A program made the translations under genes and the position numbers. From the NCBI GenBank assembly GCA_016706565.1, contig JADJJI010000011.1:496001-560000 (forward strand): a DNA stretch of 64,000 nt, in the 5' to 3' direction. The stretch comes from Piscinibacter sp. GTDB lineage: Bacteria; Pseudomonadota; Gammaproteobacteria; Burkholderiales; Burkholderiaceae_C. Position 1 is the first letter of the stretch. Each line of letters begins with the position of its first letter. Positions 20,312 through 27,656 of this stretch are shown in pieces. Below the pieces are notes generated by a model. It did no database searches. It had not been told where the DNA came from and saw nothing but the letters and a program-made list of their open reading frames with translations.

Positions 20312-21243
20312 TTCGCCTCGTGCTCCATCAGCAGGTAGGTGTTGTAGGCGTTGATGCGGTTGGCGGCACGAAACAGCGGCAGCTTGTCGAAGCGCGACCA
20401 GTCGGCCTTCGCATACGCCTCTTCGAAGGGCTCCATGTTACGCGCGGCCTCGCCCATCGTGCGGCGCAGGTGCACGAGGTAGTCGCGCGTCATCTCGAGG
20501 TCGGCGCGGGCCGTGGACGACGCCGGGCCGTGGCCGGGCACGACCAGGTCGATCGGGAAGGCCAGCAGTTCATCGAGCGCGGTGATCCAGTGGCCGCTGT
20601 CCGCCTGGCCGACGAAGGGCACACGGCCGCGGAACACCAGGTCGCCGGCGAACAGCATGCGCAGCTTCGGCACGTAGACCACCAGGTCCTCGGGCGTGTG
20701 CGAGGGGCCGACCGGCTGCAGCCGGAACTCCATGCCGCCGATGGTCAAGGTGGTCGGGCCGTCGATCCAGCGGTCGGCCGGGACGAGCCGGGTGGTCTCG
20801 TCGATCCACGGGAACAGCTCCTCGCGGCTGGCCTTCAGCCGCTGCACCGCGGTGTCGGAGTTGAGGTAGCTGCCGGCCGCACGCTGCGCGATCACCGTGG
20901 CGCCCGCCGCCTTGAAGGCCTGCAGGCCGTAGATGTGGTCGGCATGGTAGTGGGTGACGATCACGTGGCGCACCGGCAGCGGCGTGACGCGGCGGATCTG
21001 CGCCAGCAGCTCCTCGGCGAGCGCGGGCGAGCCCAGGGCGTCGATCACCACCACGCTGTCTGCGGTGACCACGAAGCCGGCGTTGGAGATGTAGTTTCGA
21101 TTGGCCGACGAACCCAGGGCTGAACCGCCCTGCACCATCCACGCGCCGGGCGCCACCGGCACAGGAACCGGCGTGTCCTGCGCGCGGGCCGACACGGCAA
21201 ACAGCTGAACGACGGACATCAAGCAGGCAGCCAGGGTTTTCAC
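20308..21243 (-). CDS. MBL-fold metallohydrolase, SoxH-like, secreted
   Basis: 311 residues from a GTG that opens a good signal peptide (V-K-T-L-A-A-C-L-M-S-V-V-Q-L-F-A-V-S-A-R-A). An ATG ten codons upstream (21273) is possible but would sit inside a candidate operator box. The metallo-beta-lactamase motif H-Y-H-A-D-H binds zinc; further ligands are in G-P-S-H-T-P-E-D and V-V-P-G-H-G-P. Proteins of this kind occur in sox clusters (SoxH) and beside quinoprotein systems; their substrate is unknown. It is the first gene of the MBL-thioredoxin-cytochrome-arsR operon and is divergent from fccA. Confidence 0.87.
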   Translation of the reverse strand: MKTLAACLMSVVQLFAVSARAQDTPVPVPVAPGAWMVQGGSALGSSANRNYISNAGFVVTADSVVVIDALGSPALAEELLAQIRRVTPLPVRHVIVTHYHADHIYGLQAFKAAGATVIAQRAAGSYLNSDTAVQRLKASREELFPWIDETTRLVPADRWIDGPTTLTIGGMEFRLQPVGPSHTPEDLVVYVPKLRMLFAGDLVFRGRVPFVGQADSGHWITALDELLAFPIDLVVPGHGPASSTARADLEMTRDYLVHLRRTMGEAARNMEPFEEAYAKADWSRFDKLPLFRAANRINAYNTYLLMEHEAK

Positions 21244-21271
21244 GATCGCGGGCGACGGCAAGCAACAGTAC

Positions 21272-21295
21272 ATTCGAATTGAGTGATATTTGAAT
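21272..21295. promoter_or_regulatory. Candidate ArsR-type operator: paired ATTYGAAT boxes
   Basis: ATTCGAAT (21272-21279, a perfect palindrome) and ATTTGAAT (21288-21295) lie 16 bases apart in an AT-rich patch of otherwise GC-rich DNA. They sit in the divergent gap between the MBL operon, which ends with arsR, and fccA. The position suits a repressor controlling both directions. ATTC/GAAT half-sites are also used by SqrR/BigR-type sulfur sensors. Binding is inferred. Confidence 0.4.
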
Positions 21296-21393
21296 CCCGC
21301 AGAAGCGTCTTTGGCAAGTGCATAAACCCGCAGGGTGCAGCGGGCCGAGCTTGGACCACAATTCGCGCCACCCACCCGCCGAGGAGACTTCCG

Positions 21394-21705
21394 ATGCCCG
21401 TTCGACTGACCCTGGCCGCTGCCGTGCTGGCGCTGGCCGCCCCCTGGGCGCAGGCCCAGGACGCCCACCTGGCGCGCAACCTGGCCGCCACCTGCGCCAA
21501 CTGCCACGGCACCAACGGCAATGTGCGCGGCAAGGACGTCAAGCCGCTGGCCGGCGTGGCCGCCGAGAAGATCCTCGCGCAGATCGCCGACTTCAAGAGC
21601 GGCGCGCAGCCCGCAACGATCATGCATCAGATCAGCAAGGGCTACACCGACGAGCAGCTCAAGTTGATCGCCGCCTACTTCGCCGCACAGAAACCCGCCC
21701 CCTGA
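21394..21705 (+). CDS. fccA: Cytochrome c subunit of sulfide dehydrogenase (FccA/SoxE-like), monoheme
   Basis: 103 residues. Signal peptide 1-21 (W-A-Q-A-Q), haem motif C-A-N-C-H at C34/C37/H38, and a likely Met ligand in T-I-M-H-Q-I. It would accept electrons from the flavin subunit encoded 11 bases downstream. The Allochromatium FccA has two haems; this one has a single haem, the form common in Sox-linked SoxEF pairs. A GAGGAG ribosome site lies just before the ATG. The gene is divergent from the MBL operon and shares its promoter region. Confidence 0.88.
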   Translation: MPVRLTLAAAVLALAAPWAQAQDAHLARNLAATCANCHGTNGNVRGKDVKPLAGVAAEKILAQIADFKSGAQPATIMHQISKGYTDEQLKLIAAYFAAQKPAP

Positions 21706-21716
21706 GGAGCCGCGCC

Positions 21717-22994
21717 ATGAATGCAACGATGTTCTCGCGCCGGCGTCTGCTGGGCACCGGCGCCGCTCTGGGCGCACTCTCGCTGGCCGGCTGTGCCAGC
21801 ACCGGCGGCCCGTCGATCGGCCGTGTCGTGGTGGTCGGCGGCGGCTTCGGCGGCAGCACCGCCGCACGCTACCTGCGCCTGTGGGGTGGCAACGTCGATG
21901 TGACGCTGGTGGAGCGCAATGCCAGTTTCGTGTCGTGCCCGATCTCCAACCTGGTGGTCGGCGGCTACAAGCAGATTGGCGAGATCACCCGCGGGTACGA
22001 CGGCCTGAAGGCCGCCGGCGTGAAGGTCGTGCAGGGCGAGGTGGTCGCGATCGACGCCGCCGGCAAGACCGTGCGCCTGGCCGACGGCAGCACGCTGCCC
22101 TACGACCGGCTGATCGTCTCGCCCGGCGTCGATTTCATGACCGAGTCCGTGGGCGGGCTGGCCACGACGGCGGCGCAATCGAAGATCCTGCACGGCTGGA
22201 AGGCCGGCCCGCAGACGGTGGCGCTGCGCCAGCAGCTCGAATCGATGCGCGACGGCGGCGTGTTCGCGATCTCCATCCCGAAGGTGCCGTACCGCTGCCC
22301 TCCCGGGCCCTACGAGCGCGCCTGCCTGGTTGCGTCGTACCTGAAGCAGGCGAAGCCGAAGTCGAAGGTGCTGGTGCTCGACGCCAACCCCGAAGTTCAG
22401 TCGAAGAAGGCGCTGTTCGAGAAGGCCTTCAAGGAGCGCTACGACGGCATCCTCGAATACCGTCCGAATGCGGAGTTGAAGGAGGTCGACGCCAACGGCG
22501 GCACCGCCCGCCTCGAGTTCGAGGACGTCAAGGCCGACGTGCTCAACGTGATCCCGCCGCAGCGCGCCGGCGACATCGCCCGTGCAGCCGGCCTGATCAA
22601 CGTCAACAGCCGCTGGGTCGGCGTGAACTGGCTGACCATGGAGTCCACGGCGGTACCGGGCGTTCACGTGCTCGGCGATGCCACCTTCCCCGCGCCGACC
22701 ATGCCGAAGTCGGGCCACATGGCCAACCAGCACGCCAAGGTGGCGGCGGCGGCGATCATCCAGCTGCTCAAGGGCGAGGCGGTCAACGCCACGCCGGTGG
22801 TCATGAACACCTGCTACAGCTTCGTGACCGGCCGCGACGTGATCCACGTGGCTTCGGTGCACCAGTACAACGCCGAGCAGAAGACCTTCCTGCCGGTGCA
22901 GGGCTCGGGCGGCGTGTCGGCGGCAGCCAACCAGGTGGAAGGGCGCTACGCGCTGTCCTGGGCCGACAACATCTGGGCCGACATGCTCGGTTGA
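21717..22994 (+). CDS. fccB: Flavocytochrome c sulfide dehydrogenase, flavin subunit (FccB/SoxF)
   Basis: 425 residues. Oxidises sulfide to sulfane sulfur or polysulfide in the periplasm. A twin-arginine leader (S-R-R-R-L-L-G-T-G) is followed by L-A-G-C at residues 23-26, which reads as a lipobox. The FAD-binding strand is V-V-V-V-G-G-G-F-G-G. Expected cysteines are present: the flavin-attaching Cys equivalent C74 (V-S-C-P-I-S-N) and the redox pair C194 (P-Y-R-C-P-P-G-P-Y-E) and C366 (N-T-C-Y-S-F). The family C-terminal domain is complete. It is co-transcribed with fccA and convergent with cytochrome c4. Confidence 0.92.
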   Translation: MNATMFSRRRLLGTGAALGALSLAGCASTGGPSIGRVVVVGGGFGGSTAARYLRLWGGNVDVTLVERNASFVSCPISNLVVGGYKQIGEITRGYDGLKAAGVKVVQGEVVAIDAAGKTVRLADGSTLPYDRLIVSPGVDFMTESVGGLATTAAQSKILHGWKAGPQTVALRQQLESMRDGGVFAISIPKVPYRCPPGPYERACLVASYLKQAKPKSKVLVLDANPEVQSKKALFEKAFKERYDGILEYRPNAELKEVDANGGTARLEFEDVKADVLNVIPPQRAGDIARAAGLINVNSRWVGVNWLTMESTAVPGVHVLGDATFPAPTMPKSGHMANQHAKVAAAAIIQLLKGEAVNATPVVMNTCYSFVTGRDVIHVASVHQYNAEQKTFLPVQGSGGVSAAANQVEGRYALSWADNIWADMLG

Positions 22995-23007
22995 CCGCGG
23001 CGTCGGC

Positions 23008-23610
23008 CTACTGCAGCCCGCTGACGTAGGACGACACCGCCTTCAGCTCCAGCTCGGTGAGCTTGGAGGCCACCGAGTGCATCACCGCGTTGTCGTTGGT
23101 GCGCTCGCGGCGGCTGAAGGCCTTGAGCTGGTTCTCGACGTACTGCGCATGCTGGCCGCCCAGCCGCGGCATCTTCTCGGTGCCGTGGCCGGCAGCTCCG
23201 TGGCAGTCGGCGCACGGTGCCACGCCGGAATACGGGTTGCCGCGCTGGTAGATGAAGCGGCCCATCTGCGCGAGCTCGGTGTCGGCCACCGGATGCTTGA
23301 GCGAGGGCTTCGACTCGAAGTACATGCCCAGCAGCCGGAAGTCGTCGGCCGACAGGTCGGTGACCATCGACTGCATCGTGTCGTTCTTGCGCTTGCCGGC
23401 CTTGTAGTCGGCCAGCTGCCGCGCCACGTAGCCCGCGTGCTGGCCTGCCAGGCGCGGGAACACCGGGCTGGAGCTTTCGCCTTCGATGCCGTGGCAGATG
23501 AAGCACTTGCCTTCGACGATCTCGACGGCGCGCGACAGGTCGGCCGCGCGGGCGGCGGGCAGCGCGGCGGCCAGGGCCAGGGCGAGAGAGACAACAGGAA
23601 GGCGGCGCAT
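23008..23610 (-). CDS. Cytochrome c4-like diheme cytochrome
   Basis: 200 residues with a signal peptide (A-A-R-A-A) and two similar domains, each with a haem site: C-F-I-C-H (C36/C39/H40) and C-A-D-C-H (C133/C136/H137). Matching R-L-A/G-G-Q-H-A segments and later methionines (T-M-Q-S-M; V-M-H-S-V) follow each site, typical of cytochrome c4. It passes electrons to a terminal oxidase. As the last gene of the long minus-strand sox operon it is the likely exit for electrons from SoxXA, SoxCD and FccAB. The first ATG follows the transporter gene by 22 bases. Confidence 0.9.
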   Translation of the reverse strand: MRRLPVVSLALALAAALPAARAADLSRAVEIVEGKCFICHGIEGESSSPVFPRLAGQHAGYVARQLADYKAGKRKNDTMQSMVTDLSADDFRLLGMYFESKPSLKHPVADTELAQMGRFIYQRGNPYSGVAPCADCHGAAGHGTEKMPRLGGQHAQYVENQLKAFSRRERTNDNAVMHSVASKLTELELKAVSSYVSGLQ

Positions 23611-23632
23611 GGCAAGTTCTCGCGTCGGGGGT

Positions 23633-24748
23633 TCAGGTGAAAGCGCGGCTGCGCGGCACCGGCTGGTCGCCCAGGTTCGGCTGGGCGGCTTCTAGGCCTC
23701 GCTGGTCGATGAAACGATCGGTCAGCGCGGCGGCCGCCCACATCGCGCTGAGCGTGATCCAGGACGTGATGGTGAACACCGCGGCCCCCGACAGGCCTGC
23801 GCCGACGGCGCAGCCGCCGGCGGTCATGCCGCCGAAGCCCATCAGCACCGCGCCGATCAGGTAACGGCGCATCGACGCACCGCCGGAGAAGCCCTCGAGC
23901 TTCAGCTCGCGGAACAGCGCGGCGGCGACGAAGGCACCGAGGAAGACGCCGGGCACCAGGCCGAAGTCGAAGGTCGGCGGCCGGTCGGGCGCGAACAGCA
24001 CGCGGCTGAGCACCTCCGCCGACGGGCCGGTGAAGCTCAGCGCCTGGATCGGCGCGAGGCCGGCTTCCATCGACGTGGCCGCCACCGACGCGGTGAACCA
24101 CCAGGCCGATGCGATGGCCAGCCCGACGGCGCTGGCACCGGCCCAGCCCCAGGGGGCGACCTTCTGGCGGCGCGCCCAGACGATGGCGGCGACCAGCCAC
24201 ACCGCGCCGAACAGCAGCGCGCCGCCGCGGCCCAGGCCGGTGAGCACGGTGAGGTCGCGCGCGGCGCCGCCTTCCACCGTCCACCACGACGAGATGCTTT
24301 CGCGCCACGGCGCCAGCGCGCCCTGCCAGGCGGCCTGCGCAGTGACGGCGAACACCAGGCCCGACAGCACCGAGCGCAGGTTGCCCTGCGCGGCGAGCAC
24401 CAGCAGACGGCTCGAGCAGCCGCGCGCCAGGATCATGCCGATGCCGAACAGCGCGCCGCCGATCGCCGCGCCCGACAGGCTGCCGCGCGCGGCGAGCTGG
24501 CGCGCCGTGCTCACGTCCATCGCGCCGAGCGCGATGAGCGACTGCGTGGCCAGCAGCGCGATCGCGAAGGCGAACAGCCAGACGGTGAGCTTGCCGCCGG
24601 GCATGCCGCGCGCGAACTCGATCACCGCCGAGCGCAGGCAGAAGCGCGAGCGCTGCGCGAAGAAGCCGAACACGAAGCCGATGAGCAGGCCGCCGGCCGC
24701 CAGCAACGGCGCCTGGCCGAATCGGTCGAGCAGGGCTTCGAGGCTCAT
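23633..24748 (-). CDS. YeeE/YedE (TsuA-like) thiosulfate/sulfur transporter
   Basis: 371 residues and about ten hydrophobic segments. Family cysteines at the substrate path are present: C37 (R-S-R-F-C-L-R-S), C111 (A-R-G-C-S-S-R) and C313 (A-G-G-C-A-V-G). TsuA of Spirochaeta moves thiosulfate through comparable cysteines. A GTG directly before the ATG is an alternative start. It follows the DsrE-like gene by 16 bases and precedes cytochrome c4, within the sox operon. Whether it imports thiosulfate or exchanges sulfane sulfur is open. Confidence 0.88.
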   Translation of the reverse strand: MSLEALLDRFGQAPLLAAGGLLIGFVFGFFAQRSRFCLRSAVIEFARGMPGGKLTVWLFAFAIALLATQSLIALGAMDVSTARQLAARGSLSGAAIGGALFGIGMILARGCSSRLLVLAAQGNLRSVLSGLVFAVTAQAAWQGALAPWRESISSWWTVEGGAARDLTVLTGLGRGGALLFGAVWLVAAIVWARRQKVAPWGWAGASAVGLAIASAWWFTASVAATSMEAGLAPIQALSFTGPSAEVLSRVLFAPDRPPTFDFGLVPGVFLGAFVAAALFRELKLEGFSGGASMRRYLIGAVLMGFGGMTAGGCAVGAGLSGAAVFTITSWITLSAMWAAAALTDRFIDQRGLEAAQPNLGDQPVPRSRAFT

Positions 24749-24764
24749 CACCGCAACATGCCGT

Positions 24765-25178
24765 TCAGGGCTTGATGTAGGCGGCGCCCTCGCGCTGCAG
24801 CTTGGCCACGCGCACCACGCCAGAGGGCGTGAACGCGGCTTCCTCGATGAACTGCTCCTTCTTCAGGTTGCGGTTCTTCAGCGTGATCTCGCAGACCTCG
24901 AACTTCACGCCGCGCGCCACCAGCTCCTGCACCGCCACCTCGTAGGGGTTGCCGTTGCGGTCCTTGGCGTCCTTCATCAGGAAGTCGACGCCGTTGGCAT
25001 GACTCACCGCGGTGATCTTCGCGCTCGGGTCGACGTCGAGGTGGTTCTTGATGTTGCGAAGGCCCTTGAGCGCCTGCGCGGTGGCGTCGTCGAAGTGGTA
25101 GACGACCTTGTCCTGCGCCATCGCGCCGGCGGCAGCGAGCGACAACGCGAGGGCGATGAAGAGTCGGCGGATCAGCAT
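24765..25178 (-). CDS. Secreted DsrE/YchN-like protein
   Basis: 137 residues. A signal peptide (M-L-I-R-R-L-F-I-A-L-A-L-S-L-A-A-A-G-A-M-A) precedes a DsrE-like fold: K-V-V-Y-H-F-D-D strand, then N-I-K-N-H-L-D-V-D-P and A-V-S-H-A-N-G-V-D-F-L. The single mature cysteine, in F-E-V-C-E-I-T-L, matches the conserved sulfur-carrying Cys of periplasmic DsrE-like proteins near soxB. It lies 26 bases after soxB and before the YeeE transporter. It probably shuttles or traps sulfane sulfur in the periplasm; the direct role is not proven. Confidence 0.85.
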   Translation of the reverse strand: MLIRRLFIALALSLAAAGAMAQDKVVYHFDDATAQALKGLRNIKNHLDVDPSAKITAVSHANGVDFLMKDAKDRNGNPYEVAVQELVARGVKFEVCEITLKNRNLKKEQFIEEAAFTPSGVVRVAKLQREGAAYIKP

Positions 25179-25204
25179 GGTCGTCTCCGGGTGGGTGAGG
25201 GGGC

Positions 25205-26932
25205 TCAGACGAGCCCGGGGTTGCCCTGCACGCCGATCAGGCGCGGCGTGTTGATGCGACGCGGCGTGACGCGGCCCTTGGCCTTGAGCCACTGTTCCAC
25301 GACGTCCCAGACGGGCTTGTTGCCGGCATTCTTCGCTTCCTCGGCCACCGGTGCCCAGCCGGCCACCTTGTAGGTCTTGGCAGCGTCGATCGCCTTGCCG
25401 TCCAGGCGCATGTCGGTGATGCGCGCGCCCATCTTCGCACTCGGCTCGATGGCGTAGGTCAGGCCGCCCACGCGCACCATGTCGCCGCCCTGCTGGTAGT
25501 AGGGGTCGGGGTTGAAGAGGTTGTCGGCCACGTCCTCCAGCACCGTCTTGATCATCTCGCCGCTCATCGGCGTGACGGTGGCGTACGAGTAGGTGGTGGC
25601 CAGCTGGTCCATCATCAGCTCGCGCGTGATCGCTTCGCCCGGCAGCAGGCTGGTGCCCCAGCGGAAGCCCGGCGAGAAGGCGATCGGTGCGCCCTGCACT
25701 TCCATCAACGCGTCGCAGACGAGCTGGTCCCAGCTGCCGTTGAAGTTGCCCCGGCGGTACAGCGTGCCGTCGGTCACGGCCAGCTTCTCGGCCAGCTTGC
25801 TCTCGTACGGCGCGCGGATCTTCTTGATCAGCGCGGCCATCTCCGCGTCGGGCTGGATCTGGTTGGCGAACACCGGCAGCAGCGTGTAGCGGAAGTCGGC
25901 CACCTTGCCGTTCTTCACGTCGAAGTCGATCACGCCGAGGAACTTGCCGTTGCTGCCGGCATTGGTGACGATGGTCGTGCCGCCGGCGTTCTTCACCAGC
26001 ACCGGCACGGGCATGCCGTCGTGCGTGTGGCCGCCGAGGATGGCGTCGATGCCGCGCACGCGCGAGGCCATCTTCAGGTCGACGTCCATGCCGTTGTGCG
26101 ACAGCACCACGACCACCTGCGCGCCCTTGCCGCGCGCTTCGTCGACCATCTTCTGCAGGTTGTCGTCCTGGATGCCGAAGCTCCAGTCGGCCACCATGTA
26201 GCGCGGGTTGGCGATCGGCGTGTACGGGAAGGCCTGGCCGATGATCGCCACCGGCACGCCGTTGATCGGCTTGATCACATAGGGCGAGAACACCGGGTCG
26301 CCGAAGTCGTTGGTCTTGACGTTCTGCGCGACGAAATCGACCTTGCCCTTGAAGTCCTTCTCGACGATCTCCTTCACGCGCTCCATGCCGTAGGTGAACT
26401 CCCAGTGGCCGGTCATCACGTCCACGCCGAGCAGCTTGCAGGCGTCGACCATGTCCTGCGCGTTCGTCCACAGCGAGGTGGCCGAACCTTGCCACGTGTC
26501 GCCGCCGTCGAGGAGCAGCGCGCCGGGGCGGCTGGCCTTCAGTCGCTTGACCAGCGTGGCGAGTTCGGCGAAGCCGCCGACCTTGCCGTAGCGCTGCGAG
26601 GCGGTCTCGAAGTCGAGGAAGGTGTAGGCATGGGCCTGCGCGCTGCCGGGGCGCAGCCCGGCCTTCTTCAGCAGAAGCTCGCCGACCAGGTGCGGCAGTT
26701 CGCCGGCCATGCTGCCCAGCCCGAGGTTCACGCTGGGCTCGCGGAAGCGGATCGGCAGCAGCTGCGCGTGGCAGTCGGTCATGTGCAGCAGCGACACCTG
26801 GCCGAACTTCGGCACGTCGTACAGCGCCTGCTCGGCGGTGGCGGCATCTGCATCGGCGTGTCGCGCCAGGCCCATGCCGGCCACGCCGGCGGCGCCCAGC
26901 ACCTGCAGGAACTCTCGCTTGCTCAGGCTCAT
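25205..26932 (-). CDS. soxB: Thiosulfohydrolase SoxB (dimanganese)
   Basis: 575 residues, the normal length. Hydrolyses the terminal sulfonate of S-thiosulfonate bound to SoxYZ, releasing sulfate. All metallophosphatase-type metal motifs are intact: T-D-C-H-A-Q, G-G-D-T-W-Q-G, T-G-H-W-E-F-T-Y-G, L-S-H-N-G and G-G-H-T-H-D. The N-terminus (S-K-R-E-F-L-Q-V-L-G) carries a Tat-like signal with only one arginine. No ribosome site is seen; instead a small perfect palindrome lies 2-17 bases before the ATG. It is separated from soxX by a terminator, so it probably has its own control. Confidence 0.96.
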   Translation of the reverse strand: MSLSKREFLQVLGAAGVAGMGLARHADADAATAEQALYDVPKFGQVSLLHMTDCHAQLLPIRFREPSVNLGLGSMAGELPHLVGELLLKKAGLRPGSAQAHAYTFLDFETASQRYGKVGGFAELATLVKRLKASRPGALLLDGGDTWQGSATSLWTNAQDMVDACKLLGVDVMTGHWEFTYGMERVKEIVEKDFKGKVDFVAQNVKTNDFGDPVFSPYVIKPINGVPVAIIGQAFPYTPIANPRYMVADWSFGIQDDNLQKMVDEARGKGAQVVVVLSHNGMDVDLKMASRVRGIDAILGGHTHDGMPVPVLVKNAGGTTIVTNAGSNGKFLGVIDFDVKNGKVADFRYTLLPVFANQIQPDAEMAALIKKIRAPYESKLAEKLAVTDGTLYRRGNFNGSWDQLVCDALMEVQGAPIAFSPGFRWGTSLLPGEAITRELMMDQLATTYSYATVTPMSGEMIKTVLEDVADNLFNPDPYYQQGGDMVRVGGLTYAIEPSAKMGARITDMRLDGKAIDAAKTYKVAGWAPVAEEAKNAGNKPVWDVVEQWLKAKGRVTPRRINTPRLIGVQGNPGLV

Positions 26933-26933
26933 G

Positions 26934-26949
26934 ATAAGTGTTGACTTAT
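26934..26949. promoter_or_regulatory. Perfect palindrome ATAAGT-N4-ACTTAT before soxB
   Basis: Six-base arms with a four-base spacer lie at 2-17 bases upstream of the soxB ATG, where a ribosome binding site is expected but not seen. It could be an operator or an mRNA hairpin that masks initiation. The sequence is AT-rich in a GC-rich genome, which makes a chance palindrome less likely. Confidence 0.45.
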
Positions 26950-26961
26950 GTTTTGGACCGC

Positions 26962-26983
26962 AAAAAGCCCGCGGCTGCGGGCT
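26962..26983 (-). terminator. Rho-independent terminator between soxX and soxB
   Basis: On the minus strand AGCCCGC-AGCC-GCGGGCT forms a 7-bp stem with a 4-base loop, followed by a run of T. It lies 10 bases after the soxX stop. It would end or attenuate the soxCDYZAX transcript before soxB. Confidence 0.8.
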
Positions 26984-26992
26984 CTTCGGCCG

Positions 26993-27649
26993 TCACTGGT
27001 TGACGGGGGATTTCGGGTCGAGCAGCAGCGCCATCACGTGGCGAAGCTGGTCTTCGTTGAGCAGCCTGGCGTGGCCGAAACGCGGCATGTTCGAGCAGGC
27101 CGCGTAGGCCTTACTGTTCCACATCTTGCCCCAGGTGTACTGCACGATCGCGGCAGTGGCCGGGTCGGCCACGTCCTTCACGCCGCGGTTCTTGCCGTAG
27201 TTCCACAGGCTCGGGCCGATCGTCCCGTAGGAGATCTCCTTCTTGTCGATCTGGTGGCAGTTGTAGCAGTTGGCGCCGTTGGCCTTCGGGTCGGCCGAGG
27301 CGTCGGTCCAGGTCATGCCGCGGCCGTTCTGCGCCAGCTTCTCGCCTTCGCGCCAGTCGCCTACGTACTGGCCGCCCGCCGGCCACTTGATGCTGGCCAG
27401 CGCCTCGGCCTCGATCTGCTTGGCGACCGCTTCGGCGGGCGCCTTGTCGGACGAGCAGGCGCGCTGGCCCAGGTCCTGGTTGAGCCGGTCCGCCTTGGCG
27501 ATGCCCTCGTCGCGGAACGAGGCCTTCATCAGGTCGAGCGTCAGCTTGTCGAGGTCCTGCGCGGACGGCGTGGAAGCGCAGCCGGCGACGATGGCGGCTG
27601 CAACGCAGGCTGCCGCAACGAGGAGGGTCTTGTTCATCGTGGTGTTCAT
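26993..27649 (-). CDS. soxX: SoxX, c-type cytochrome of the SoxAX complex (lipoprotein form)
   Basis: 218 residues. SoxX partners SoxA to couple thiosulfate oxidatively to SoxY. Here the N-terminus has a lipobox (I-V-A-G-C, C24), so it is probably membrane-anchored. The haem motif C-Y-N-C-H is at C128/C131/H132 and the sixth ligand Met is likely in S-N-M-P-R-F-G. The protein has an N-terminal extension of about 90 residues before the haem domain, as in the long SoxX type. ATGs at 27649 and 27637 both fit. It follows soxA by 7 bases and is followed by a terminator. Confidence 0.93.
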   Translation of the reverse strand: MNTTMNKTLLVAAACVAAAIVAGCASTPSAQDLDKLTLDLMKASFRDEGIAKADRLNQDLGQRACSSDKAPAEAVAKQIEAEALASIKWPAGGQYVGDWREGEKLAQNGRGMTWTDASADPKANGANCYNCHQIDKKEISYGTIGPSLWNYGKNRGVKDVADPATAAIVQYTWGKMWNSKAYAACSNMPRFGHARLLNEDQLRHVMALLLDPKSPVNQ

Positions 27650-27656
27650 TCCGGTG

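Noticed and set aside
21244-21273. ATG start of the MBL gene at 21273
   Set aside because: It would add ten residues before a good signal peptide and lies inside the candidate operator box; not excluded.
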